Part shown: in pieces, positions 1 through 12,145 of the stretch
Position numbering within the stretch: position 1 is the first letter of the stretch
Layout: each line of letters begins with the position of its first letter
From: Fennellomyces sp. T-0311
Lineage: Eukaryota; Mucoromycota; Mucoromycetes; Mucorales; Lichtheimiaceae
DNA length: 64,000 nucleotides
Direction: 5' to 3'
Assembly (NCBI GenBank): GCA_025266875.1
Contig: JALLLT010000008.1
Location: forward strand, 310,001 to 374,000
Translations under genes and position numbers: made by a program
Notes under the pieces: generated by a model
What the model was told of the DNA's origin: nothing
The model's database searches: none
Seen by the model: only the letters and a program-made list of their open reading frames with translations

Positions 1-3000
1 TGGGACAAGAGTTACGAAAGCGTGGATACTCTAAGCCATTGGTGATACAGCTTTCCGGGTTGGATAATCAGACGTTCGAGAATCGTTTTGCTGGGTTACG
101 CGACGCGATCGATGGTGAACCTGCTCTTTTACCTTTACACGACTATAATAACACGGCGCAACCGCTTGTTAAAGTACGAGACACGTTTCTATCGAATGGG
201 ACATTTGATTCTGTTGTATCGCTAGGGGGTTCGGTACGTACGCAAAAATAAATAAACAGCAAGGAGTAAATGACCTGACGTCTACAAATATTACAGATCG
301 GTGCAGACATCGTATCGGGCGCCGTATTAGACATGCTAGAACACGATCATCCACGTGTGGCAGCAGCTTTTTTTGATATTGGAGGACCAAACATGACCAC
401 ATTATTTGCTCGCCATAAAGATACGATCGCTATCTCACAGTTACCGTACTATCAGACTGCATTACCAGTGTTTTACATGTACCTCCGAGTAAGTCTTGTC
501 CTAATACGTAGCATTTTATTAACACTTGAAGCTAAAAAGATATCCCATAGTTACTGACAGGACATGATGTTTTCCACAACGAAACTATCAAAACGGGGCC
601 TAACCTTGTCACAAACAAAACATTGGCTGCTGCAATGGAAAATGAACAAACTACTCTGCTACCTTTAAATGACAGGACAGCTTTTGTAGGTGCAGTGGTC
701 CCAAATACTCGGGGCGATACTTACAATGCGGCACTTATGGCTGGAGCGCAAGATTTGGCACGGAAGCTGAATTGGACTATTTTCAACGAAATTGAGGTAT
801 CATCACCTTAAAATAGCTTTAACTTATTTTCGGTTTTCTTACTACAATCGCTCTATATACATGTAGCAAGGGCCGCTAGGTAAATTTTTTGATTTAGCAC
901 GAGCTTATGAACACTAAAATAACAACAACAACGATATCAGGGTTTCCGCATCAATTGAGACACGAGGTAGCAACTTACGCAAAGCAAGGAGTCAATGGGG
1001 TGCTGTTGCAATCGAGTGACTCGTCTGTCATGGATTATGGGGCATCAGTTACAAACGCAAGTGAGGTACCTTTGGCACATATCGGTACCTTTCTTGAGCC
1101 CTTGAAATTATCCTTACCGTAGCTATTATATACTATGTACAAGCATGCAGGTTACTTATACTAAGTATTTAGGTTTGAAACTAATGTTGCCCTTGCTCGT
1201 GAAAAGCTTGCAATGGCTGTGGCGAAGCAGGTGTTGCAAGATAATGTACAAGCACCCGTGTGTCTATCGGAGCGTACACCTTTCGGGGTCAACGACTTCT
1301 GCCATACATTTTACTCTGCATACAAAAAGGATAAATCAAATAGTACAAGCATCCATAATGTTGTTCACACAGTCAACTTGTCAACTGCAGACGCAATGGA
1401 CACAGAATTTGAAGAAGTTCTGACGACTTTGAGAGCTCAAAGGTACGAACCAGACGCATACATTACATTCTCGGAACACGTTTTTGATACGATCAATACC
1501 GTAAGTATTATATTACTTCCTTAGCTCTGTCCACTAACGAAGCACTGAACTAGCGTATGCTGAAGGGTTATATGAGCAACGACACTTCACTGTATACTTC
1601 AGCTGACCTATATGACCAAGTACAAGCATTTATACAAGGGAGAATTAGGGCAATGTGGTAGGTGAAGTAGAAGCATGTTTCACATCTATCAGGATTATGA
1701 AATCCAAGATTCATGTAGGTCTATAAACATGTTTGCCATAGGCTTTCTATCATCACTTGACATTCTCTTGACCAAAACGATATCCAATCAACCATGGATG
1801 CAAACAAGTATTGGCACTCCAAAGGTTAACGTTGTATGCCCGCCTGGGAGATATTACAGCATCCTTGCAAGTAACACCTACTTTTGTCTTGACAACAGCC
1901 ATACACGGCTATCTGTTCAATGCCACACTTGCCCAGCCAACACTTACACTGATAAGCCAGACCAATCTAGTTGCATCACATGTCCATACGGAATGTATTC
2001 TCCGTCTGGCTCATCAACGTGTTTACGCTGTAGCAGTAACGAACCCATGAGCAAAAAGAATTCCCGTTGTATACAGTATACGGCAGATAAGAATGCTGCA
2101 AGGAAGCGACTCTATATGGGAATATTTATACCAGTCGGCGTTGTCATATCCTCACTGGTTGCCTCACTTCTGATTTGGCGGTGCCGAAAGCGCGATAGAA
2201 GCCATGGACGATTAGGTGACCAGGATTGGTTACTCACTTATCAAAGTCTAGTTCGACCATCAATGAAGTACCTCACTTCGTCTATATCGACTCGCCGTAG
2301 CAACTCGGCCGATGATATCGTTTCCAATAGTCCAATGATGGACTTTGCTGGATTTCGGCGAAACACAATATGCCGCTCCAATGTAGATTCCATGGTTGAA
2401 GTACCGAATACGCGCATGTCCTCTGTGACTGAGATCCCACGGAGTAGTCTATCCGATCCGGACCTGATAATGAATCGTGAAATCAAAACTATCGCAACAA
2501 GGTAAAAAAAAAGTAGGGGTTTCCAATACTTGAGATCATACTTATTAGGGTATAGCAACTCCAAAACAACCGAGGATTTTTCATCTGTATCCAAGAAGCA
2601 TGAGCTTATCCAAGCGGTTGGATCGCAGTAAGTAATACAATACAGGAAACGTGATTACTAACGTGACAAAGTCGTAATCTACCGGTTTTTATAAAGCAAA
2701 TTGGCTTTCGACGCATTCGTGTCAATGATGAAGTCAGAAAGGAAGTCGCGTTGATGAAGGATGCGCGCCATGCCAAACTTGTTGAACTCGTTGGTATGTG
2801 CATTGAGCCACAACGAACCTTTATTGTTGAAGGTAATATTTGAAATGTCTCATTTACTTGCGCAAGTTTTAAAGTAGAATGATTAGAATACTGCACGAAG
2901 GGCTCTTTGGCGGACGTACTGGCCGATAGAGATATTAATCTTTCATGGATATTTCGTTTCTCACTTATTCATGATTTGATTCAAGGTAGCTATGGCGACG

Positions 3001-5951
3001 GTGATATTTTGCAAGGCTAACCTTTCGTTATCTAGCTATGGAATTTTTACAACGATCGAAGTTCCTATACCATGGCCGACTTACATCACGCTCTTGCATG
3101 ATTTCGGGAAAATGGGAACTCAAAATTACAGATTATGGACTAAGTAAAGTGCGTCTTATGCAAGTCGATACACCTACTCTTGGACATATCCGCAAGTTTT
3201 ATCCACATGTCGATAACCGAAAAAACAAAAGCGAACCACTAATTCATTCGTGCCGTGAGTTGCTATGGTTGGCTCCAGAAACAGTAACTATCTTACCTAC
3301 CGGCACAATTATTTCTGTCCCCTCCAAACGCTCTGATCCATACAGGTTAGATAGATTGACATTTGATGAATGCTACAAGGACTTATATATCTACTTTATA
3401 GTGTTGGTGTCATAATCAACGAAATTTTAACGCGTGAAAAGCCATACAAGGACCTACTAGATGAAGGCCATTCTTATCATGATGTTTTCAAAATGGTGTG
3501 CGACCAAGGAAAGAAGCTTAGACCTCGTTTTGTGAAAACGATAGATGCCGATGGTCATGCTGAAAAAATGAATCAAATCATCGAAGAGTGTCTAAGCGAA
3601 GATCCAAATGTACGACCTACATTTTCAGCAATGGATAGTCGAATTCGAGCGTTTGATCCATATACGGGGTCAGATAACGTGGTTGACAATATGGCAGTGT
3701 TGGTAAAGTATATTGCTACTTCTAAGAACGTTTGATGTATCTAAAAAAGGATATTTCTAGCTGGAAAAATACGCAAATGACATGGAGGATCTAGTACGTA
3801 AGAGGACAGCAAATTTACAGCAACGAACCTTGGAATTGGAAGAAGAAAGGGCTCGGACACAAACTTTACTCCGAGGTGGAAAACTTTATCGAGTTGCAGA
3901 GCCAAACTTTATTGCTAATAACGTCATTGTACAGATTTGAAGATCGCAAAAGAAGTGGCAGAAACAGCAGCAACTTCAAAGCAAGAGTTTCTTGCCAATA
4001 TGTCACATGGTAACAGCATCACTCAAACCTTTACTGCAAGTTAATTGATCCACTCCTTCCAATAGAAATACGAACGCCTATGAATGCAGTGATCGGCATG
4101 TCACGAATGCTTATGGAGAGTGATTTGCCTCCTGATCTGTATGATTGTGCAGAAACAATCGAATCTTCGGGTAATACTGTGGGAAAGATGACACTGGATT
4201 GAGATTAATGTCAAAACAGGGAACCACTTGATGGCGTTGATCGATGATATTCTTGACTATTCTAAAATAGAATCAGGGCACTTAACCCTGGAAAGAGGAC
4301 TACTTGATCTGGTAATAGGAAGGAGAGAAAGGAAACTGGTCTACGCAATACTGATCAGCAGCATCAAAAAGACCTATGTAGTTGAAAGCGCAATGAAATT
4401 AATTGCTCCCAATTTTCTTGGAAAAGGGGTTGTCCTATGGTACGATGTGGATAGGAATCTTCCTACCCAAGTCTATGGAGATCTAGTGCGCTTGCGTCAA
4501 ATCTTACTCAATCTGTAAGCTCTTAGAATGGCATGTGAGCTTAAGCTAATATTTTTTTATTAGACTCTCGAATGCATTCAAGTTCACTGCTGCAGGCTAT
4601 GTGTATGTTCACATTGGACTTGACCCTGAAGAAGACTTGACCGAAGACTGGGTTTCGTACCTGTTTTCTGTCAAGGATACTGGGATTGGTATCCCTCACG
4701 ACAAATTAGAGAAACTTTTCAAGTCGTTTTCCCAAGTGGATGCTTCGACAACAAGGAATTACGGTGGCACGGGTTTGGGTCTCGCTATCAGTCGTCGACT
4801 GTGCAGTCTCATGAGTGGAGACATGGTATTTACTTCATTGCATCAAAGTAATTTTGGGTTTATACAGCGGTATCTATCTACTTTTTTAGTGGGTTAAATC
4901 TGTTGCCGGCGAAGGTTCGACCTTTTATTTCCGAATAGTGCTGCAAAAGCAGGCTGAATCAACCACATACGGAGAGCAATTCCAACTTTCTGATCTCGCC
5001 AAATCATGCCACCACCCCATGGTTATTGCCGAGCAACCATTATTGCGGACCGCTTGGCGTGCTCTTTTGACCAGCATGGGCATCACCGACGTATCGACTG
5101 TGTCCTTTAAAGAAGCCATTGACCATTTCCGACAATCGAAGCCACAACCTGTCATCTTGATCGCCGATGTTGATCTCCAAATGATCGAGCAACTTGGACC
5201 ACAAACAGCTTCAAGTGAAGTTGCTGTAGACGCGTTACAACGTTGGTTCCCGAATGTGGCAAGAATTCCGACGCTGTGTATAAAAGACGTACGTATTCGA
5301 CGATCCAAAACAAAGCAAGAGCCTCCTCGACAGCAGTGGCTGTTTAGGTGGAACCAGCAACCTGAAGCAACTCCCCTTGAAGAAGCCCCTAATCCATTGG
5401 AGGCACGTCGATCGCTATCCAAGCCATTTAAAAATTCTACATTGATAGAGATGCTTCGGAGCATTGGGCTGAATGAAAAGCAAGCAGAGCCAACTGTCCA
5501 GGAAAACACAATAGCAGAACCAGAACGCCGGTCTGATTTGTCCAGCATTTCTACACTGTTGGTTGATGACAATCCCATCAATCGCAAAGTAGTTGCACGT
5601 ATGTTGGCCAAAATGAATATTCATCCACAAATGGCTGTGAACGGACGTGAAGCGTATGAAGCAATCGAAGCAGCTCAGTCTTCCAATGCCCCAATTCAGC
5701 TTGTTTTTATGGATGTTTGGATGCCTGAAATGAATGGACTGGAGGCCACTGCAAAGATACGCAAAGAATTGATGAATGTGACCCTGCTGCAGCCATATAT
5801 CATTGCCATGACAGCATGTGTGATGCCCGGCGACCGCGAAAAATGTCTAGAAGCAGGTATGAATGGCTATGTTAGTAAGCCGATCCGCAAGGAAGAACTT
5901 GAAGCCGCTGTGTATACGTTTACACAGCTCATCACTGAAGGCTCGTCTTAA
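1..5951 (+). CDS. Receptor-type hybrid histidine kinase with guanylyl-cyclase-receptor-like ectodomain and pseudokinase (5' truncated)
   Basis: Open at the window edge, this gene reads through about 20 exons to a stop at 5949-5951. Introns inferred by phase include 234-296, 489-550, 1501-1553, 1658-1718, 3346-3401 and 4826-4889. Domains in order: two tandem sugar-type periplasmic-binding (RbsB/LacI-like) modules (about 3-640 and 660-1800); a Cys-rich GCC2/GCC3-like stalk (1836-2060); one transmembrane helix (about 2116-2178); a protein-kinase-like domain (2556-3690) with the VFIK lysine, HGRLTSRSC in place of HRDxxxxN, and ITDYGL; a coiled coil with [15 protein letters not shown] (3690-3875); HisKA with [10 protein letters not shown] (phosphoacceptor His 4006-4008); HATPase with N box [16 protein letters not shown] and GGTGLGLA; a degenerate receiver (5000-5300); and a true receiver with [11 protein letters not shown] (Asp 5712-5714). 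Kinase-homology region and coiled coil match membrane guanylyl cyclases, but no cyclase follows. Ligand and downstream targets are unknown. Exons at 867-879 and 1173 are least certain. Confidence 0.85.
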
Positions 5952-6225
5952 CGCCATTAGATTATGCATTGCTAGTTGCGCTATTTTGTGTTTTTATGTG
6001 TAGAGATGCTCTTGTAATAGGAAAAAAGCTAGTACCCATTGTACCGATCATCATGATGGCTTGTGAGGTTAAGCCGACGAATAGTATTGACCAGTGTTCT
6101 TGTAAAACGGTGGCGCTGCAGAGGATGAACCGAGTTGTCTGCAGTAGTGATACCTGGATGATTCTTGACTACTCCCAATCCTAAAAGAAGTGTAAGCATA
6201 ACAGTCAGTAACATTTATCCAGAGG

Positions 6226-8714
6226 TCATGCCTGACTGTACGTACCACGATAAAAGCCTGGCCGAGTCGATGTAAGATACAAAGAGTATGCACGTGTCTG
6301 ACCATCATCCATCTGCACCTTTCGTAGTTTTCGGAATGCATCGCCTGGATTAGCAATGGCATAGTTGAGATAAAGAACACCTGCCCAAGAGCTCTGCACT
6401 GTAGGTGCAGTCGTTGCCAACTTTTGCTGCCATTCTTGCAATACAAACTCGCGCGTTCGGATATCGTCTGCAAGTGCTGGTGTCATTGGCAATTGTTGGA
6501 TACCGTGAATAAACTCCAGATAGCGTCCAAAATACGTTGTCTAAGATTTGTGTTCATCAATGCATTTGGTCTCCTGAAAGTGCTGACAAGGCTTACATAA
6601 TCCGACTTTTGTTCAAAGTAGATGCCCATAACCTTATTCTTGATCATGCTTTGCGGTCGGTTCTTGTTATCATCAAGCAACCAGAAGTATTCATACGTTG
6701 TTCGCTTGGTAATGGCCAACTGAAGTGCGGCAAGGTTCGACATGGCCTGGTTTCCGGTAGCAAGACCCCATAATTTGACACCCCAATAAAAGTTGATCGC
6801 CTAGAAAGTGTGTGTGACTACTAAATTTTAGGAGTATGCTTCAGCTTTTTACCTCTGGTACAGATTCTTGATCACGGCCATCAAGAGCACCATTAATCTT
6901 AATACCACCGGCCCAGCTATGGCCTGCAAACCAATCCCAGTTTCTAAACGGTGCGTAGTATGGATCATCATCCACTGGGGTATTTACGTCTCTGATCAGC
7001 GCTTGAGTCCATTTGGTAAGTTCATCTGACTTCCATGTAGGGTCCAAATAATGAACAATAGCAGCTATTGCTCTTGTGTAAGTAAAGGAACTTACAACTT
7101 GTTCATATCCTTTACCTGTGACGATCAAATAACCATGGTGATAATGGTGATCATTATAATACGAGTGGCCAAATGCTGCTTCAACATTATCCGTTCCTCC
7201 CATAGACTTTGGTAAACCTTCGCGGGCAACAACGCCTCGATACACGCTGTCGTAACGCAACGGGTCAGGCTGTCGGTTTTCGATAAAAGGTAGGAGCGAT
7301 GACTTTAGTTTGTCGAGGGATTGTGCTGCCATTTCGGGGTTACGCAAATGAGTTTCGTCCGGTTTGTTTAAAATCAGGGCCAGCAATGCAAACTTTTGGA
7401 GACCCTTTCCAGAAAAGTAATTGTCATGCATAAAGGTTTGAACTCGGTAATCGGTGTTCAGATCTTCTTCCATAGATTCCATTATTTCGTGTACAGCGGA
7501 TGGGGCAGCTTCTGGTCGTGATGGCAGCCAGGTTACATTACTCAGCTCTGGTTCATGAAGTACCCAGCGGTCACCCGATACGGCTTCCATATTGCCTTTC
7601 ATAGCTGATGGAAGAACTAGACCAGTGCGATTGGCGTCTTGAAGTGTTGCAAGATGATGGGGGTACGCATACATAAGCAGTTCACCCTCTCCTTCGCCTT
7701 GCCATTCAATTGTATAGGTACCTCGGGTTCTGTAAAGGTCATGTGTTAGCATCCCTTATTTCAATAAAAATATCAAAGGTATCTTGCCCATCCGCTTCAG
7801 CTTGTATGTTGGCACTCACTGGCCATCGGCGATGGTATTGATCGAGCACTTTCTCATCTTCACGAGATGGCAGTTTGGCCACCCGGATCGGTCCATTGTA
7901 AACCCCTGTACTAATCAAATTTGTATTGTTCACCTTGCGAAGTGATAAAGGTTGATCGCCCAATGCGTAAATCAAAAACGTCGATGTCGGCATATCATTC
8001 ATGGAAACTTTGAATTTGTGGCCGGTATAAACGTTGTCCTTGAAGCTATCTGCTTCGATTTGGGTGTATGCATGTTGGGTATAAAACTGTGGCGTCAAGT
8101 TGTGATAGATGCCGGTGATATAGGCCATGCCACGTACAAGAGGAAAGTCAATACGGTTATCGAGAGAACTGGATAGTTCCACATTCGCACTAAAGTGATC
8201 CCACGAAGTAATCGCTACTTTTGGTTTTTGAGTGCTCCATTCACTGGATGTAAATCGTATATCAACTGCGACGCTGTTGATCATGTATCCAGCCTCGGTG
8301 GGAGGGACATTGTTCATTTGGGGATACGATCCATATTTCTACATATATACTATTGGTTAATCCAACAAAATAAAATAGTTACTTATTCAGAACCTTTGTA
8401 GATGCTTGTCGTATCGTGAGACCAGGATTTCCGTTGTAGTCGTCGAATATTCGAAAGGTATAAGGATCGAGGGTCGTGGGTGCAATGTTATCTGTACTCG
8501 GATAGAATAAATTACTGCTCCAAGAATTGGTCGGCACGCTGCTGTTGACTTTCGAATCGGCGTATTGTGGTGGAAATGGATGCACTATCTTTGGGAAGAG
8601 CGAATATGGTGGATCGTTGGATATCGGGACAAGTACATTCATCATTTCAGACTGTCCTACGACTGCTGTTGCTATGGACAGGATGTATCCTGCTAATACC
8701 GCTGTTTTCATCAT
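6226..8714 (-). CDS. Secreted endo-1,3-beta-glucanase, glycoside hydrolase family 81
   Basis: Hydrolyses internal beta-1,3-glucan bonds; fungal GH81 enzymes act in cell separation or wall turnover. Five exons give about 755 aa, normal for the family: 8714-8394, 8338-7788, 7729-6853, 6800-6597, 6540-6226. The N terminus is a signal peptide ([20 protein letters not shown]). GH81 landmarks are [42 protein letters not shown] (catalytic Asp region), [11 protein letters not shown], and [17 protein letters not shown], which keeps both glutamates of the usual ESxSE motif. The first intron begins GTTCTG and the second is a GC-AG intron (7730-7787). A donor at about 6238 could splice to an extra Ser-rich terminal exon ending near 6069; I kept the simpler stop at 6226. 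The gene converges on the receptor kinase, 274 bp apart. Confidence 0.93.
7730..7787 (-). other. Probable GC-AG intron in the GH81 gene
   Basis: No GT donor joins the two flanking reading frames. A GCAAGA donor with acceptor TTTACAG and branch-like GCTAACAC joins them in phase (2+1) and gives a continuous family-like sequence [16 protein letters not shown]. The 58 nt length matches neighbouring introns. Confidence 0.75.
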
Positions 8715-11700
8715 GAGAAGGAAAATACGGAATGCACGAAAGAGGGGTATGCGACTTTAAAGAACAATAGATTGACTCCGTTCAGAAGAGTAGTAATCGG
8801 CGTTGAGTGATACATAGTAAAGAATTCTCCGTGATTAAGATACTAGGCACGAAACGAATATGTTGGGATAACAGCCGATTAAAATCGGCCCTTTCGTCCT
8901 ACTTTTTACTTGGGGCAACTTGTACTAATTTTATACGAAGTATAAGGAATGGTTTTTCTCTTTGATAATTTGCCTGCTTAAGGATTCCATATAAAAGAAG
9001 GATTATTTGTAGTTTCGATACAATGGTATGAGTACCAATAATGTGAACAAGAAACCCCTCCCCCCCCCTTTGCCGCATCACTAATCCATATTCCATTCAA
9101 CAACGCATACAATACACCAATGGCCGTGACTTGATAGCAGATGTGACAAAATAGTAGTAGAGATGGACAAAATAAAGCAAATGCTTTCGACGTGTGAAAC
9201 AAAGTGGATTATACTGCTTGCCAAGAATGAAGCTACATTTGGAACATTCGAGACTCGACCACCTTGCTTTACGTCTTATAGTAAATGTGATCTCTAGCAG
9301 TATCCGATCTAACATGGTGCGGCAAAATAATCCTGATTCTCTTCATCAGTTATTCTAAGAATTTTTAAAGGAGGCTTTTGATGATGATCGGTCTTGTCAA
9401 GTTCAGACGGAGATGACATGAAAATGGATCAGCATTATGCACCTCATGCCGAAATCGTTATGGAAAGACGGAAAGTGGTATAGGAGTTATACTTTTAGGA
9501 ACCCCAATATTGGGTAGCAATTTTTTTTATCGCTGAACAAACCGGACATACAGCCATATAGGAATCGCCCCACGCCTCAATTTGTGAATGGAACTTTTTA
9601 TTGAAGTCGACAAGTACAGCCCCGGGAACCTATGCACGTCGGCGTCATAAAGCAGAAGATTTAGCTCCCAAGGAATGTCTCGGGATTATCAGGTAAGTGG
9701 TATGTCCTGTATGTGGCGAACTGTACAGTAGACAAACATATACCAGTATTGAAAAAAGCCGCCGGTTCCTAAATTTCCAAAAAATGCATATACTTTTCAG
9801 GGGATACTTACTGCTCGAATGAAGTCATAAGTGAGGTAATTTAATAGCTCACTATTTCTATCACATTATAGACTAAAATATTAACATCTTGTTTTAAGAG
9901 TTTTAGTTTCACACGAACCAGACACGATACTAACGCTGAAACAAGCTATGTACCCTTAATATAACGTTAGACTGCTATAACTCCGCTTGTTGACCGTGAG
10001 GGTAATTCGTATACACAAAGGTGTATAAAAGGTATGGTCTGTAACCTTATAGAGGGATATTGAAGTGTGTGGACAGGGTAATGTCGAGTTGTTAGGTCAC
10101 CAGAGCGAAGGAGAGAGTGGGGATATGATATATTCGTTGTTCCGTGCATCCGCTTTTTGCCTGTCATCGAAGGGTCTGGTGTTACCCGCAATGTTTCAAG
10201 CGTAAACGCGTGAAACCGGGATGCCCCATTTTATGATCGTTCACGTACATATGTATATACAAATAAACGTGTTAATTTGTAGTACATTGTAAAAAAAGGA
10301 TTCATCAGATCCATGACTCACGATCATTATTCCACATAGGGTGAATCCGAAAGAAATGGGAAGCAACGGATGTAATGCAAAAATCATACCATCATAGGTA
10401 GGGCTACATGTATGAAAACAACGCCATTTTTGATGAACTGCAGTACTGTTGACATGAAGATTCGATGATGCCGATGATCACCGGGTTATTCCGAGTTACT
10501 GCCCAATCTATTAGCTGTCTAGAACTAATAAACACTGTTGTGTTTACAAATTAGCTCCGCGCGCATAACAGATCATCAAATAAGGCAATATTGCTGCAAC
10601 TCACGGCCCAGCCAAAAATTAAAGTTGGATTGCCATCGACACTGAAACTCACGGCCTTTTTTTTCTAGTCACATGAACAAAGCATAATATCACCAAGTTC
10701 TTAGCCGACGAAGTGATAAAAACGATGTGAGCTACATACAAATACCTTTAGTGCTTTGAATGTTCAATATGCATGATTATGAAGGGTGACATGAGATGTA
10801 GTTTGGTGCGGTATTTCGAAAAAATGAAATGAGTGAGAGCACACTCTAATATGCATACCTAATATTTTCAATATGATTCTATGTAAATAAATATCGTTAA
10901 ATTCGATCAGTTTTACTTACTCGATAAGTACTATATTCCACGATATCGTGTCGGTTAAGCATCATTTCATTAGTCACGGCGTATAATTCGGAGGTCACTG
11001 CTATCCCTCCCCTTTGCTTGTGTGCTTCCATCTTACGTGTAATTTACATTCCGCTGTCCTCCAGTGACTCACTTGGATGGCAAACTAGACGAAAGTTAGT
11101 TAAGGCTATGGTCGGCAATCTAAGATTGTAGGGTCACAGAGATGGTTGAGCACATCAGAAAATTGAAATTATCGGGGTTTATTGCATCCTTCTGGCCATT
11201 CTGTTCTGTGCTTCTACCACTACTGTACAAATAACGACTTCTTGACAGGAATATGTTTGCTTACTGTAAAATTATGGAGATAAATTGTCGTCCCAATAAA
11301 TTCGTCACAAGAGTGTACAGGCAATACGTAGTAACGGCGCGCTTAACGAGACACACATGCAGAAGCTCACTAATGACATTGAATGCTGTTTAGAGCAGGT
11401 ATTTAGTCTCGCTAAAGATAAAGAGGTTAACATACTTAAGTAGATATGGTATGTATGAATTTGGGGGAAGGTAGCATGAATGTAAGCTCAGTGCTTCTGA
11501 ACTCCCTAGTGTTACGACCTCCCAGTATTTTCAGATTTTCCCGGAAAATAAACTAGCATAAATTTGTAGCATTACAAAGCAATTCGCACCAAGGACATGA
11601 ATTGCAATCAGTGAGACCAATAATATAGTTATATAACACACATTATATATATACGTACTTACTCGGATACTCATCCGTGCTACGCATAACAAGGGCACTT

Positions 11701-12145
11701 TTGAGTACGTAGTAATAAATAGTCATAGCTTTGAGTCGGATCACTGATTATCATAGGGAATACAAATTTTAACCATCCAAAGATGGACGAGACAGTTGAG
11801 GATGCAACAAAAAGATCAGCCGTTTGGAAAAATGGATGTAGGTACCTATCACTAAAGAAGTCGCACCTATTGTAAACTGGACCGGTGCTGACAATAGGGC
11901 ACCGAGCATCGCATACGAAGATGTCATGCGGACATGAATCGATTTGAAAGAGTTACTTTGTGCGTAGCCCCGTTACTATCAATGCAATATCCAGTCATTT
12001 CTCTGCCAGGTTAAGCACTTAGTGCCTAGCAGAACTGTATCTGAGATGACGGACGAAATAATAATGAAATGAGTCGATTTAAATGCAATGCAAGCAGCTC
12101 CAGACAACACATATGTTTATGATTAATGACACTGATTATTTTAAG
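8715..12145. other. Gene-poor interval
   Basis: About 3.4 kb with only short random-looking reading frames (under 80 codons) and frequent stops on both strands. It contains a short C-run (9059-9068) and AT-rich stretches but no recognisable protein family, tRNA or rRNA. The end next to 8715 presumably includes the GH81 promoter. A 30-codon frame at 11783-11875 begins MDETVEDATKRSAVWKNG and abuts a possible splice donor; it is too short to call. Confidence 0.5.

Noticed and set aside
3370..3415. Reading [11 protein letters not shown] as the kinase subdomain IX
   Set aside because: It ends in a stop; splicing 3346-3401 gives [14 protein letters not shown], the expected kinase sequence.
4228..4518. 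Reading the histidine-kinase segment as uninterrupted
   Set aside because: The stretch 4312-4371 is an open, multiple-of-three intron: removing it gives the expected [13 protein letters not shown] continuity of the kinase domain.
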